From Byssothecium circinans (Eukaryota > Ascomycota > Dothideomycetes > Pleosporales > Massarinaceae), in assembly GCA_010015675.1 (NCBI GenBank), contig ML976992.1:921194-985193 (forward strand): 64,000 bases of DNA, given 5' to 3'. A program made the position numbers and the translations under genes. Shown here one piece after another: positions 21,053 to 34,102 of the stretch; position 1 is the stretch's first letter, and each line of letters begins with the position of its first letter. The notes beneath the pieces are model-generated. The model worked only from the letters and a program-made list of their open reading frames with translations, was not told where the DNA came from and ran no database searches.

Positions 21053-24000
21053 ATGCAGCCTTCAGATGACTTAACTATCGCGAGCACTTCACGTGACCAG
21101 AGTCGCAGTCCACTGCCCACACCACGGTGCACTGAGCTCGAGATTCCGCTGTGCCTGGGCTCCCTTTCAGATATACAGGTCCAGATACGGAGTGATCCTC
21201 TCCCATCAGTATATCGATTCGAAGAACAGGTTGCTTTGGAACTACTTCCGAAAGGAGCCAACGTATGGATCAAACATGCAGCAGGCGATCCGTTTGGGTG
21301 TTTGACCACGAAGGTGTCACAAGGGTTGAAGCGTTTGAGAAAGGCCGCCTACCCTTGTGTCGAAGTGCAAGGAATTATCGCTCTGTCGAAACTGGAAGAG
21401 GCTAGAGTATCGTGGTGAGTGATTCCACAGTGCCTGTGGCATGGGTAGGTTATGCTGATTTGGCATTAAATGTGATAGGAAAAGAACTGGAAGATCCGCA
21501 ATGTCAACCATCCATGTGAACGTCTATGGGCATCCTCATTGTGCTAAATCTGTAGGCCATGAGCTCACATCAGTGAAGCTTTTCCTCCAACCTCCAGTGG
21601 TAGATCTTCGGGATCTTGTGTACGACAATCCCCAAGAACTAAAGCTCACGAATGCGCCCTCTGCGCAAGCGAGAGTCGAACATATTGACGTTACAGATCG
21701 ATCTCCGGTAGACGAGCGCAAAGAAGTGGCACAGTCGGAAATCGAAGCCATATTAGACCATATACCGCAGCCTACCGCCCTTCGGGAAGTTGCCGTAGAC
21801 AATCGTATCATCACTACTCTAATAAGGTTAGTATTTCATGATTCTCGACAGGAATGGCTCACTGAATATTATAGGCATCAAAAAGACGCCATCAACTTCA
21901 TGTCCGAGCGAGAGGCTGGAGGTCTACGGTCTTCACTAAGTTTCTGGCACCACAAGATGTCAGAAAATGGCGTTGTTTAGTACGTTTGCTACAAGCATCC
22001 CAATGGTAGAACATTGTGGTAAGACTAACTGGAGCTTAGCCACGAAAATGTTATTACCCGTTCCAAGGACAGTGATGGAGTTGACCCTTTGGGTGGAATT
22101 CTTGGTGATGATATGGGCTTGGGCAAAACCCTTTCCACATTAGCTGTAATCGTTGGATCGCTTAGGCGAGCATTGGATTTCGCGATAGAAAGAACTAGGG
22201 CGGCCCCAAGTACCTGGCATAGTATCGTCCCATCGAAAGCAACGCTTGTTGTGGTACCGTCTTCTTGTAGGATCTCTTCACCTCACTTCCCACTCAACCT
22301 AATGTTATACTGATTTGGGTAGTACTATTAGACAGCTGGGCGGAGGAGATCCAGAAGTGAGTTACTTGAGAACTTTGAGTGTCTTCTCTAACATTTTAGG
22401 CATATCGTTCCAGGAACAGTTCGCCTGTGCAGATATCACGGGGCTGGAAAGCCCGTCAGTCTAACAGGGTTACTGTCGTGCGACATTGTGATCACAACGT
22501 ATGCCACAGTCTCTGCGGAGTTTTGCCGAGGGCAGAGTATGATAAGTCGCGTGGAGTGGTACCGAGTTGTACTTGATGAAGGTATGTACTCAAAATGGCT
22601 CCTGAGCCTTCTGTTAATACTGTCAAAGCGCACACAATTCGTAACGTTTCCACGAGGCAATTCAGAGCTATCAATTCCATCCCTGCGCACATCCGTTGGT
22701 GTTTGACTGGGACGCCTATACAGAACTCTCTTGAGGATCTCGGCGCGTTGGTTAAATTTCTTAGAGTACCCCTGCTCGACGATATCACAACTTTTCGGAA
22801 GTATGTGATCACACCTATTATGAATAACGGTCGATTTGTAAACCTGCGACGACTCCTCGGCTTAATATGCCTCAGACGCACGAAAACTCTACTACAACTG
22901 CCTGATCCGGTGACCCATTCAGAAATGCTGGAGTTATCATTGGCAGAATCGGAGATATATAATGACTTTGGAGAAAGCTGTAGAAGAGCGATCGACTCGG
23001 CAGTTTCTGGGCACAGCTTGAAGAAAGCAAACAACCATATCATCCAGATGGTATTAGGAATGCGCCTATTCTGCAATGACGGAGCACGAGCTTTCACGGG
23101 CAAATGGAGACCACAGGGATTGCCATCTGATCCAGAAGAAGCTTTAAGCTACTTGCAAAGTTGCGGGAACGCTTTTTGCCGTCGATGCGAATGCGAGGTC
23201 CAAAGCATGTACACGGTGGATGACCGAAGCTCGGGCGTGCTTACACTTTGCCAGCATTTGATTTGTGGTGAGTGCGTTCAGGCTTTCGAAGCCGACTTGG
23301 ACAGCAACAGCGTAGATGGGCGGGCACAGTGCCCAGAATGTGGTATGACTGGAGCACGAGATGCGATGGTTGTCGACCCATCACAACGATCTGATATGCT
23401 ATCCGGAAACGTGTATCCCACGAAACTTTTAGCTCTTCGTGAGAATGTTTGCTGTCAAGATGCGTCGGAAAAATCGTAAGTCCGCAATAAAAAAAATCTC
23501 AAACTCGCTCGAAGTTCACCAAGCTGACCTGGTAACCAGTGTCGTATTCTCCTTTTGGAAGAAAACTCTCGATCTTGTTGCCGAACTATTCCAGCAAATT
23601 AGATTTCCTTTTCTCCGTATCCACGGTAGCATCCCTTCGTCGCAAAGATCCAAGATTCTGACGGAGTTTGAACAATCCACTTCAGCAAGGGTGCTTCTGA
23701 TCACATTCGGCACAGGTGGAGTTGGGTAAGCATCACTCTGATAGAATATTTACTATCTGTTGACAATGAGGATGTAGAATCAACAAACTAATGGTCGCAA
23801 ATCACATTCACATTCTCGAGCCACAATGGAATCCTTCCGTTGAAAGCCAAGCAATCGGACGCATCCTGAGGTTCGGACAAGAAAGAAACGTCAAAATCTT
23901 ACGATACATCATGAAGAACACAGTCGAAGGGGTGAGTTGATACGAACTTATGACTATTTAAACTGTGCTTTTTCTTACAGGCCTTAGGCCGTGCAGTCGC

Positions 24001-24181
24001 AACAGTTACGCAAACTACAACTCGCACGTGGCGGTTTCGGCGTGACTAAAGATGAGCATACGTCACAGCGCATCCAGGAGATAATGGTAGGATGCAACCC
24101 AAAAAATCTCCCATTTTCCGCATCCAAACATTACTTACTAAATACTAGAACTTGCTCTGCCCTTCTAAGTCAGATAAATGA
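21053..24181 (+). CDS. SNF2-family helicase with RING-like insert (Rad5/HLTF-type layout)
   Basis: Eleven exons (21053-21414, 21479-21826, 21875-21979, 22040-22266, 22323-22356, 22400-22581, 22629-23475, 23540-23725, 23778-23931, 23988-24086, 24149-24181) join without a break into 858 aa. Motifs in order: GGILGDDMGLGKTLSTLAV (Walker A, about 290-305), VVVPSSLLLDSWAEEI, WYRVVLDEAHTIRN (DEAH at about 418-421), CLTGTPIQNSLEDLGAL, a Cys-rich RING-like segment between about 598 and 658 (CRRCECEV, CQHLICGEC, CPECG), and the helicase-C part GGVGINKLMVANHIHILEPQ with QAIGRILRFGQ. Such proteins are DNA-dependent ATPases, some also ubiquitin ligases in DNA-damage tolerance. The N-terminus (about 230 aa) is unlike Rad5 and lacks an obvious HIRAN domain. 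All splice sites are GT-AG. Confidence 0.87.
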
Positions 24182-26932
24182 CAGTAAGACTTGCTTGCGG
24201 CACGAATGATTCAACTTAGGAGTAGGGATTCAACCCACAAGATTTTATCTGGTTTTCCTTTCTACAGTGGAGGAATGGCTGCAAAATATTTTAGCTATAC
24301 ACCATGATACTATCCAAAAGGTCACAGTTGCCGGTGCGATCTTATCGTCACACCAAGTCTTCAACTTGGGCCTATTGTCAGGAGGCCCCACTTCTCTCCC
24401 CCCTTCATTGGATGCCATCATAAATTGGGCAACGTTCGATAAAAAACCTTCAACTTACGTAGTGGGCTCCTTTTCAGGCTTAAATAGAGACGTACATTCA
24501 GTTACGATGAACAATCGGTACTACTACAAGGCACAGCCTGAAGAAGCGGTTACACTAGTGGCATAAGTCCTACAACGACTGCACTAAGCACTTGCGGATT
24601 TTGATTAGAGCCTTGAACATAGGACTTCTGAAGTTAGTGAGCTAGCCTTTCGAGTATCCAACTTCCATATAGGACTGACACAAAAATTCGATTAAAGGCT
24701 GCAGCCAAACTGTGGTAAACCGTCTCGCTCTTCCCTAGATCTTAGGTAATGTGCTTTCTTAATGCTGTGTAAAACGTAGAATAAATGATAAGTGGGATTT
24801 ATAGTAGCACCACGAACGATATTGGCTAGAATTATCTATTACGTATCACAAATCCTATTTTTGGCCTAGCTCGTAACGCCCTGAGCTTGCCATTGTTCCT
24901 CATTGCAGAGCCGCAATCATGTAAGCAAACTAAACTCCATAAGGGCATAGTGTTCGTAAATGGTAGGTTCGAAATTTAGTTCGTATCACTGCAACGCATA
25001 TAAGTCATCGAAGACGATGGTTTCCTAGTGGTACATAATTTTTGTACGCTTTAGCACTGAGATTCGAATTCTTCGCTTATCCTGTTCACTGTTCAGTATA
25101 ATAAAGTTGTAGCTCCATGCAGTTGAGTAAAAAAAGTATTTTGAGTTCTTTTTTTTGCCACCACAATGAGACTCAATTTCCTACTGCATTTGTTGCAAAT
25201 TAGGTTTGCTTGGGTTCTCGTAAAGAAACTCGAGCTTTTTTGTAATGATCTGGTCATAAAGTCAACCTAAGATTAGATTGGTGATAATAGTATGGGATTC
25301 CGTGTACGGAAGGACGAGTTGCTACTTGGTAAGCCTACCATGGTACCTGGTAGCCTCGTAGCGGATATATATCAATGCCTACGATCACATCGCATGACTC
25401 CGCCCCCAATGAGTGAGTCACAACAAGCTCTTGATATATTTACGGACTCATAACTACGTAATCGCAATAAAATTCTACAAATGCCAAGGGTATTTTCGCA
25501 ATACAACAGTCTTGCGCCCGACAGGGTAAGTACAGAGCCTTCACTGCATATTTGTTTAATTCATAGCGCCCTAGAATCAGAGCATATCTTCATCAGCTCT
25601 GTTCTAACGCTTCAGTAAATTCTATGTCTAGGTTTGAAGAGACTATTATTTTTCTAAGGTAACATTACTCGGTGGCGTATAATTCGAGATTGGTCTCCAA
25701 CCGACTCACGTTTAATAATACTTAAAAAAATAAAATATATTCCATAGCGTATCGTTGAGGTGGTATTCTATAAGGTAATGAGATACTCCAAGTTTTTATT
25801 AGGTACTTAACGCCTTTTATAGTGACATGGTTGGGGATAATGCGTTATGATTTGTGTTATATGAGGTCAATTCTACGATCAGATGCGACGTGCAATTAAT
25901 CAAAGGTTTTTATGACGAGAGACATACTGTTACGTAGTACTGTAGTGCGCCGAGCTACCTATATAGTAGATATTTTCTTCACTTGGTCTTCTATCTGAGC
26001 GATGGCCGCAACTTAAGCTTTTCTCTCACATTCTTTGCTAACCTCATTCATCCTAGCGCACAACGCGACAGTTTCTCCAGTCCTACCTACATTGCAACGC
26101 CGCAATTTAGTAAGCATACTAGTAGTGCAGTGCATAACACGTCAGACCTCGGAAACTCCGCTCTGGGCTCCGCTCTTGATTGGTTGAGTGCTGGTGGCCT
26201 GTGTCTTCAAAGCTGTGTAACACCAACTGCAGGCACAGAGAAGACATCTGATTGGCTGTGCTTCCGGTCAACAGCAATATTGAGACTCCCGCGCACGGGT
26301 GGTTTCGGCGTCACCGTGCTTTTGCCACCCGCGCTCTAATTCGTTGCATGCCACTAATTAAATTGGTGTGTAGGGCCTTATTGGTTCGCAAGGGATGCAA
26401 TTTCCACGTGACTCCGAAATCAGCTGTGTCCACTACGCTCCGCGAGTACACATCTCAGTGGCCCTTTCTCAGCAAATACGTTGAAACCACTTTATCCGTT
26501 TTCATGCTCTCATCTGGCTGCGTATCCAAGCTTTGCGCTTTTTTCAAATCACATATTGCGATGGTGTCGACGTATTGTTATTCGTACAAGACTCAAAGCG
26601 TTTCATTACGAAACGAACCTCGCTTTCTCACTTTGCTATATACCTTTCCCTTCTTTGGTTTTAAGTAAACAATGATGTTAGTAGTATAACGCTTTCATAT
26701 CTTTGCTTCAAGCAGCCCTTTACGATGTGTCCGCACGCTTGTAGACCCAGTGCATGGACAATCGTTGAATTCATCTCTCGCGCGGCACAGTTACAGTGAC
26801 CGACACTTCTCCGCACCGGAGATAATCCCATCACCCACCTCAATTTCCCAGGCGAATCAATTTTCTTGTCATTTCTTACTATTTCTAGGAAATCCGAATT
26901 AATCACCTAACCCAGCATACCTTACGCATAAC
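24182..26932. other. Gene-poor stretch, probably decayed DNA
   Basis: 2.75 kb with no recognisable gene. It is visibly richer in AT than its neighbours and crowded with stops. A 99-aa frame at 24267-24566 (MEEWLQNILAIHHDT...) has no recognised domain and may be chance or a relic. The frames at 25983-26675 look non-coding. Copy B of a dispersed repeat lies at 26286-26356. The last 250 bp should hold the ERG26 promoter. Confidence 0.55.
26286..26356 (-). repeat. Dispersed repeat, copy B (inverted relative to copy A)
   Basis: The minus strand reads GCATGCAACG, then AATTAGAGCGCGGGTGGCAA, then CCACCCGTGCGCGGGAGT. It is the partner of 17048-17117. Homology fades on both sides, so each copy is about 70 bp. 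Confidence 0.6.
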
Positions 26933-28202
26933 ATGCCATCACTAGATCCCGTCCTCATCATCGGGGGCTGCGGAGGCTTAGGCTACCACATCACCCAGCA
27001 ACTCCTGGAATCTAGCGACGCCTCCAACATCACGATCCTCGACATCGATACTGAACGTAATCGCGTCAAAGGAGCGCGCTACATCAACGGTAGCGTGAGC
27101 TCTCGAGATGATGTTTCCAAAGTGCTAGAGTTAGCCAAACCTCGTGTCATCTTCCACGTTGCTTCACCGCACTTGATGCACCAGAGCGCTACGCCCGAGC
27201 TTTTCGAGGACGTCAACGTTACCGGTACGCGAAACTTAGTAGATTGCATTTACGAGCGGGGCGATGTCAAGGCGTTGGTTTTTACGTCGAGTACCGGGGT
27301 TATTCATAATGGGTACACAGATATTATCAATGCGACTGAAGGTAAACCGTCTTGGGTACCCTCCCTGGAAATAGACAGAACTGATAAATGAAAAGACATA
27401 CCCATCTGCTTCTTCCCCGAACAAACAGAATTCTACCTCCACACAAAAGGCGTCGCGGAAACCATGATCCGCGAAGCCAACCGCAAGCATGGTCTTCTAA
27501 CATGCGCCTTGCGCTGCACCACTCTCTACGGGGAGGGAGATAATACCACGATCCCGCAGATGGTAGGGAATGCGCAGGCGGGACGGGGAAAGATGCAGGT
27601 TGGGTAAGGAAAAGTCCCTCCGCTAGCTGCATGTGTGATATATACTGATTTTACCAAGGCCTGGGAAGAACATGTTCGACTTCACGTACCTTGGAAACGC
27701 AGCATATGCTCATCGACTAGCAGCCAGAAAACTTCTAGAGCTTGACGCTCAAGCCAGCTCACCAGCCGCAGACAAGCGCGTCGATGGCGAAGTCTTCGTC
27801 GTAACGAATGATGAGCCGTGGCGCTTCTGGGAATTTGTTCGTGCTGTTGGGACTGCGGCGGGCTGTGGTGTTAAGAAGGAAGATGTACGAGTTGTGCCGA
27901 TGTGGGTGTATTATGCTATTGCTGTGGTGGCTGAGGTAAGTTACTTGCCTGTGAAGCGCATGTGAGATGTTCGCTGATTTTGTGCCTTCGAATTCTAGTG
28001 GGCTGTCTGGATATTCAGTCTGGGTCGTAGAGAGTCGCAGATCAACCGCAAGATGATCCGCTTCTTTAGCATGACGAATACCTTCGATATCACGAAAGCC
28101 AAACAGCGGCTGGGTTATGTGCCGCAGTGGAGCACTCAGGAAGGCATCGACAGGGCAGTTCAAGGTTTCTTGAAAGATAGGGAGGGGAAGAAGATCGTTT
28201 AG
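26933..28202 (+). CDS. ERG26: Sterol-4-alpha-carboxylate 3-dehydrogenase (decarboxylating)
   Basis: Four exons (26933-27341, 27396-27603, 27659-27935, 27999-28202) give 365 aa. It is an NAD(P)-dependent short-chain dehydrogenase of the 3-beta-HSD group: Rossmann motif VLIIGGCGGLGYHITQQLL at residues 7-25, DVNVTGTRNLVDC, FTSSTGVIHNG, and the YxxxK catalytic pair in FYLHTKGVAE. The C-terminal half has a hydrophobic segment VYYAIAVVAEWAVWIFSL, suitable for ER membrane attachment. Erg26 oxidises and decarboxylates 4-alpha-carboxysterols with Erg25 and Erg27 in C-4 demethylation of ergosterol precursors. A related 3-beta-HSD family oxidoreductase remains possible. Confidence 0.85.
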
Positions 28203-28850
28203 ACGTGCGTCTCTCCATCTGGAGTGCACAGAACCGTGCAGTTGCTTTGACGTCAGTGTACGCAGGCATGTTCCTGCTGTGCATAGCATGCTGATGAGGT
28301 AGTGAGTAGATAATGGAGGCTCTGAGGAAAGCAGAGGTAGCGACGCGTTGCAAAGAACGAAGGCTGTGATGAGGTAGTGATCTGGGAACAGTAGATACCA
28401 GGCAGTGTTGAATGCCCCTATCAAATCCTCGGAATATTTCTTGTTCTGCCATCTCAATCACCTTGCTATCCCTTCGTCTGCCTTCCATCACTTCAACGAT
28501 GAGCAGTCAGTATCCCACTAGACCCGCTTGTGAGCCGATACCCAGCAGCCAATTTCTATAATGCTTGGATTGTAAATCTTGAATACCAATGTCAAGTCGC
28601 TAAACTCATACAGTATCCCATTGCAGCAACGCAACCCCTCAAAAAAATCAAGTCGCAAGAAGCTCCGTCATGACGTCGGAGATATTAGCAGGACCACAAA
28701 GTTCGGTGTCGTTGCCGTCCACCCCCCGAATGCTCGAAAAGATGCAATACTAGTGGGGTTTCCCGTTTCACCCGCAATTACCCGTCCGCGTCGATGGTTC
28801 CCGATCGTTTGACCATATCCTAAATCCACCGCCAGCAAACTCCGACGCGC
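28203..28850. other. Intergenic, convergent 3' ends of ERG26 and the SET gene
   Basis: 648 bp. Several overlapping frames exist on both strands but none shows a domain or a sensible start. Confidence 0.55.
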
Positions 28851-30564
28851 TCACGTCCACAACCACTTCCTGCACTTCGCCGCTCCACACAGACACGGAA
28901 TCGCGTCCGCGCCAGGATCATCGATAGGCTCGCCCTCCTCTTTATCCAGATAGTCGAATGTCAACTCCTCACCAGCAGGGATGTCGCGGCAAGCGAAGAA
29001 TGCGATGTCATACACCCTCGGGTCATGCTTGTTGTAGGACACCGTGTACTGGCGGCAATTCGGCTCACAGCTGTGGTTGATGAACTTCGTCGGACCTCCC
29101 ATAAATTCTCCATCGACGACGTAAAGATCCTCTTCCTGTAGGCCCTCGCTCTCTGCGAATTTGTCAAGGCTGTAGAGGTAAGATGCCTTGGTCTTAGACT
29201 TAGCTGCCTCCTCTCGGCGCGTAGCTTCGGCGTCGGTGATAACCTCTCCGCGGTACGTGTCGATGAATTGTCCTTCGTAGAGCTTCTGTCTGCAGCGAAG
29301 ACCCCAGCCGCGGCCGTGACCGCTACCTGTCTTGAAGATCTCCAGCTCAACAGTGCGGCCAAATTGGACGTTCTTGTTTCGACAATGAGGACCGCAGCGG
29401 CACTTATCATTGCACTCATAGATTGGCCGGCGTGAGTGGAGGTAGAAGGGTACAAGTGTGCCAGCTCTCTGTCGCTTCGTTCCTTCAGCATAGTACGGGA
29501 ATCTCTTAGGAAACTTCCTCATATCCCGTCCAGTAGCTTTTGCTTTGTTGTAGGCCGCAAGCATCTGGGGATCGGTAATAGCTGCTTCGTTGATAGCGGC
29601 ATACTCTAGGCAGTCACACTTCTTCGTATACTCGCAGCCAATATCACGGCCCATGTGCGGTGAGCACTTCTGACAGCCTTCCTGTGTATCAAGGTCGGCT
29701 TTGTAGACGCCGTCTCGGAGGACATAGTCGGAAATATACTGGAAACGAAGAGACGGAGTAGACATGTCGTGAATGTTAACAAGACGGACTTCTTTTCCTG
29801 GTACCATTTGAAGGCGTCGGCTGTACTCTGCACGAATAAGAACGTTGGCGTTGTCAACCTTGGCCCGCTGGTCTCGTAACATGTCTGGCGTCGGTATGTG
29901 TCGAATATCGATTGATGCGATGCCTGTGCCGAATACCTAGAAATGTTCAGTTAGGGTCTCGTATAACAACAGGTTGATAACTCACGCTTCGGCAAAAGAT
30001 GAAACCGTTCTCGTCCGCATCCAATACACCATTGTAGACATCAATGGAAGTCGTTGATGTGGACGACACTGATGACGACCTTGACGTTGATGTCCTACTG
30101 ACTAGGTCCAGTCGCGGATCAGTTAGCGCGGACTTTCGGTCGAATTCGGTCTCGGTCTCGGTATCGGGGCTCTTCCGCTTCTTTGACCCTTGGTCTCCAG
30201 ACGACCAAGCTTTGTGGGACCTGATTTAAATTAGCGTAGATTTTTAATAATTTAGAGCCTCCCTACTTCTCTCTCAGTTCCAAATAATCCTGAACGTGTT
30301 CAAGACATCGCGCCAGCTCGTGAATGCTGTGCCAGCTAAGAGGTGGCTTTGTTGGTGAGGGCGCGTTCCAGCGAACTAGGTATTGCTCATCCTAGATAGG
30401 CAATATCAGCTTATGTAAGCAACGACAAAGTGTGGGAAAACCTACTTTGCCTTTAACTCGATTCGAGACAATAGAGTGAACCTAGAGGGTGTTAGTAAGT
30501 TACCTAGCGTTAAGACGAAATAAAACGCGTCTCTCACTTTGTGAACGTTGACACGACGCGACAT
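28851..30564 (-). CDS. Histone H3 lysine-9 methyltransferase with chromodomain (Clr4/SUV39/DIM-5 class)
   Basis: Exons 30538-30564, 30446-30481, 30267-30391, 29986-30220 and 28851-29936 give 502 aa; an in-frame ATG at 30600 would add 12. Residues about 1-63 form a chromodomain (VHKVHSIVSNRVKGKDEQYL, VRWNAPSP, CLEHVQDYLELREK) spread over three exons, one of 36 nt. A Ser/Thr-rich linker follows. The catalytic part has a pre-SET cysteine cluster (CQKCSPH, GCEYTKKCDC, CRCGPHCRN), the SET domain (GWGLRCRQKLYEGQFIDTY, KFINHSCEPNCRQYTV, ELTFDYLD) and a post-SET CLCGAAKCRKWLW. It makes H3K9me3 for heterochromatin; in Neurospora this mark directs DNA methylation of RIP-mutated repeats. Unlike N. crassa DIM-5 it keeps a chromodomain, as S. 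pombe Clr4 does. Confidence 0.93.
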
Positions 30565-31579
30565 CTGGCCAAAGACCGGTATTACTACTATAGAGGGCAT
30601 GTGATCGCTGCATCGTGTTAGCTGTTACTGCCATCTTTATCAGGTCTCGTCTGCCGGCTAGCGAGGTTTTCTCGCTATGCGCCTGCGCTGTTGGCGTGCA
30701 GGATGTGTGAAGTAACAAACTAGAAGGAGGGAGACGTACACGACCTCGGAATGGCAATTCAGAAGGAAATTAGCGCCTAGAAATTAGCACTTCCCCATTA
30801 ATAAAGTAGATAGTAGCTTACCGAGACATTTCAGCTATACGTAGGTTGCGTGATGGTTGTTAGTAGATAGGAGTGTTAAAGTAAAGCGGTCTAGAAGGTG
30901 CAAAACTATCTATTGGCTAGATACGCACAGACCACTTAGAGTTATCTAAAGTCTTGGCACTAGTTATTATCTTAAAGCTCTCTAGACCTCTACCTAGCTA
31001 TTTAATGCTTCTATTTTATCCTAGATCTGCTAACTATTAACTAACCTTGCTTATACAAGGCCTCTATTTTAATAATAAAATAAAAGTATTTTTTAAACCC
31101 CTTGTCTTTGCAAATCTAGGGGGAATATAGAGGAGAAGCTAAGCACCTGTACAGAGAGCAGTAGTGTGTTGAGATTTATCTACACACATGTAGCTAACCA
31201 ATGGACGCAGGCTGGCGATAGAAATACCTGAAACGCTTGCCCAACTGGTCTGAACACTTGCAACTGTGATTGTGGTTGTGAAAAAGTCAAGCCAGGACTC
31301 CTACAGATAACCAGGTCTATCCACTGCAACTTTTACATCATATCTTTATTGCTGGTTTGATTATACAGAACAAAAACAGCATACATCCATGCTAGGATTT
31401 CCTAACCTTCTCTCAACTAGTTGATACGATCTCCTCGATACCATCGCGCTAGTCCACACACGGCACAAGCACCCCACTAGATCGTTATCGATAACCTTAA
31501 ATTTTCTAGAACATCTCCCACACCAAATGCTTCGGTCGTCCATCTTGAAGCTCCACGTCCCCGCAACACAAAAGTCACA
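30565..31579. other. Intergenic, divergent SET gene and RRP1 promoters
   Basis: About 1 kb with an AT-rich core (30830-31130) and no supported gene. An 85-codon frame over the SET gene start (30500-30757) is in another frame and is not supported. Confidence 0.5.
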
Positions 31580-32492
31580 ATGGCGGCAGATGCGCAGAAC
31601 AACCCGTTCATAAAACATCTCGCCTCGAGCGGTAAGCCACACCTCCCGCCTGCAACAAGAGCGCAGCCGAGTGTCGAAGAGGTCCAGGAGGTTTATACAA
31701 GAGCTGCGCGCTGACCCGCAAACACAGACAAGAAAACGCGCGACCAAGCCCTAACCTCCCTCCGCGCCTTCCTCGGCGCGCAAACCTCAATCTCAGAACT
31801 TGATCTTCTCAAGCTATGGAAAGGTCTATTCTACTGTCCGTCCTCCCATTCCGCATACCCAACCCTCCGCCTCCTCCCCCCTCATCAAAGAGAAAGAGAT
31901 AGGAAGAAAGCCCACGCTAACACCAAAAACAAACACAGGTCTATGGATGCAAGACAAACCCGTCCTCCAAAACGCCCTCTCCACCTCCCTCGCCACCCTC
32001 CCCTCCACCCTACGCCCCACGCTCGTCCTCCCCTTCCTCCGCGCCTTCTACCTCACCCTCGCGCGCGAATGGTCCGCCATCGACGCGCTGCGCATGGACA
32101 AATTCCTCTTCCTCATCCGGCAATACATCCACGCGTCCTTCGCGTACCTCGCGCGCGCGAACTGGGACGAGCAGACGGTGCGGCAGTGGAACGAGGTGGT
32201 GGAGGAAGTACCGTTGAATCCGGAGGATATGAAGGTGCCGAATGGGCTGCGGTATCATGTGTTGGATGTGTGGGTCGATGAGCTGGAGAAGGTGGAGCGG
32301 GGGTGGGGGGGGAGGGGGGAGGTTTTGGGGTGGGTGATGCAGCCTGTGGAGAGGTTGGGGAGGGAGGGGAGGTTGAAGGCTGTGAGGGTCGCGGCTAAGG
32401 AGTGTTTGGAGGATGAGCGGTTAAGGGCTTGGAGGGGGGAGGGGGGGAAGGGGGAGGAGGAGGAGGAGGAGTGGGGTGGGATTGAGGATTAG
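31580..32492 (+). CDS. RRP1: Ribosomal RNA processing protein 1 (Nop52 family)
   Basis: Three exons (31580-31631, 31728-31835, 31939-32492) give 237 aa. The start reads [17 protein letters not shown]; the core contains [56 protein letters not shown] and [14 protein letters not shown], the conserved Nop52/Rrp1 sequence. It acts in the nucleolus in late 27S pre-rRNA processing of the large ribosomal subunit. The second intron uses a weak GTCCGT donor, kept because it alone restores the conserved junction. The protein ends early with an acidic Gly/Glu tail, similar in size to yeast Rrp1. Confidence 0.92.
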
Positions 32493-33007
32493 AGAGTCTG
32501 GGTGCTAGGGGTACAGGATATGAGTGGTTTGGTGGAAAGAGGGGCATTTCGGCGCGGCGTTGAAGGTTGCATGTTCGTGTGTCATACGGGTATTGGGGGG
32601 AAAGTTTTGATACCTAGTTCATGAGGAAGTTATCTTATTACTTTTCACTCAACCTTCAGTCGGGCTGTGCGCTCTCCATTTATGGCATCGAAATCTTGAG
32701 ATATACTTCATTATTATTCGCAACTATGTTCTATAGAACTCACCAAAATAGATACGGCATCTGGTACGTCGACTAGAAGTCAAGCTCCAACAGTCCTATC
32801 ATGCCCTGAGCCCACCTTTTCTCGAGTGGACGAATGCCATTCGACCTGAGAAATCTGAGAGGATCAGACTACCAAAGCCGCCCCTCCTGATCATCTCGTC
32901 GATGTTTGACACAGAGCACCGAAGTTCGAGGTTTCCAGACAGTTCAAATTCTTTTTTTCAAAAACTGTGGAAAGTCTACCCTCATCTCCAACCCCGTCCC
33001 CACCCCA
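32493..33007. other. Intergenic, convergent RRP1 and TRM8 3' ends
   Basis: 515 bp; nothing recognised beyond the 3' untranslated regions. Confidence 0.55.

Positions 33008-34102
<1,095 letters not shown>

Noticed and set aside
24950..25010. Possible tRNA B-box (GGTTCGAAATT)
   Set aside because: No matching acceptor, D-arm or anticodon arm can be drawn around it.
26933..28202. Sterol gene cluster of ERG8 and ERG26
   Set aside because: The two genes are 20 kb apart with unrelated genes between them, so linkage is most likely chance.
27759..28491. Minus-strand frames of 232 and 133 codons behind ERG26
   Set aside because: They overlap the conserved ERG26 exons on the other strand and show no domain.
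30500..30757. 85-codon frame over the start of the H3K9 methyltransferase
   Set aside because: A different frame here gives the chromodomain with proper splice sites; this one shows nothing.
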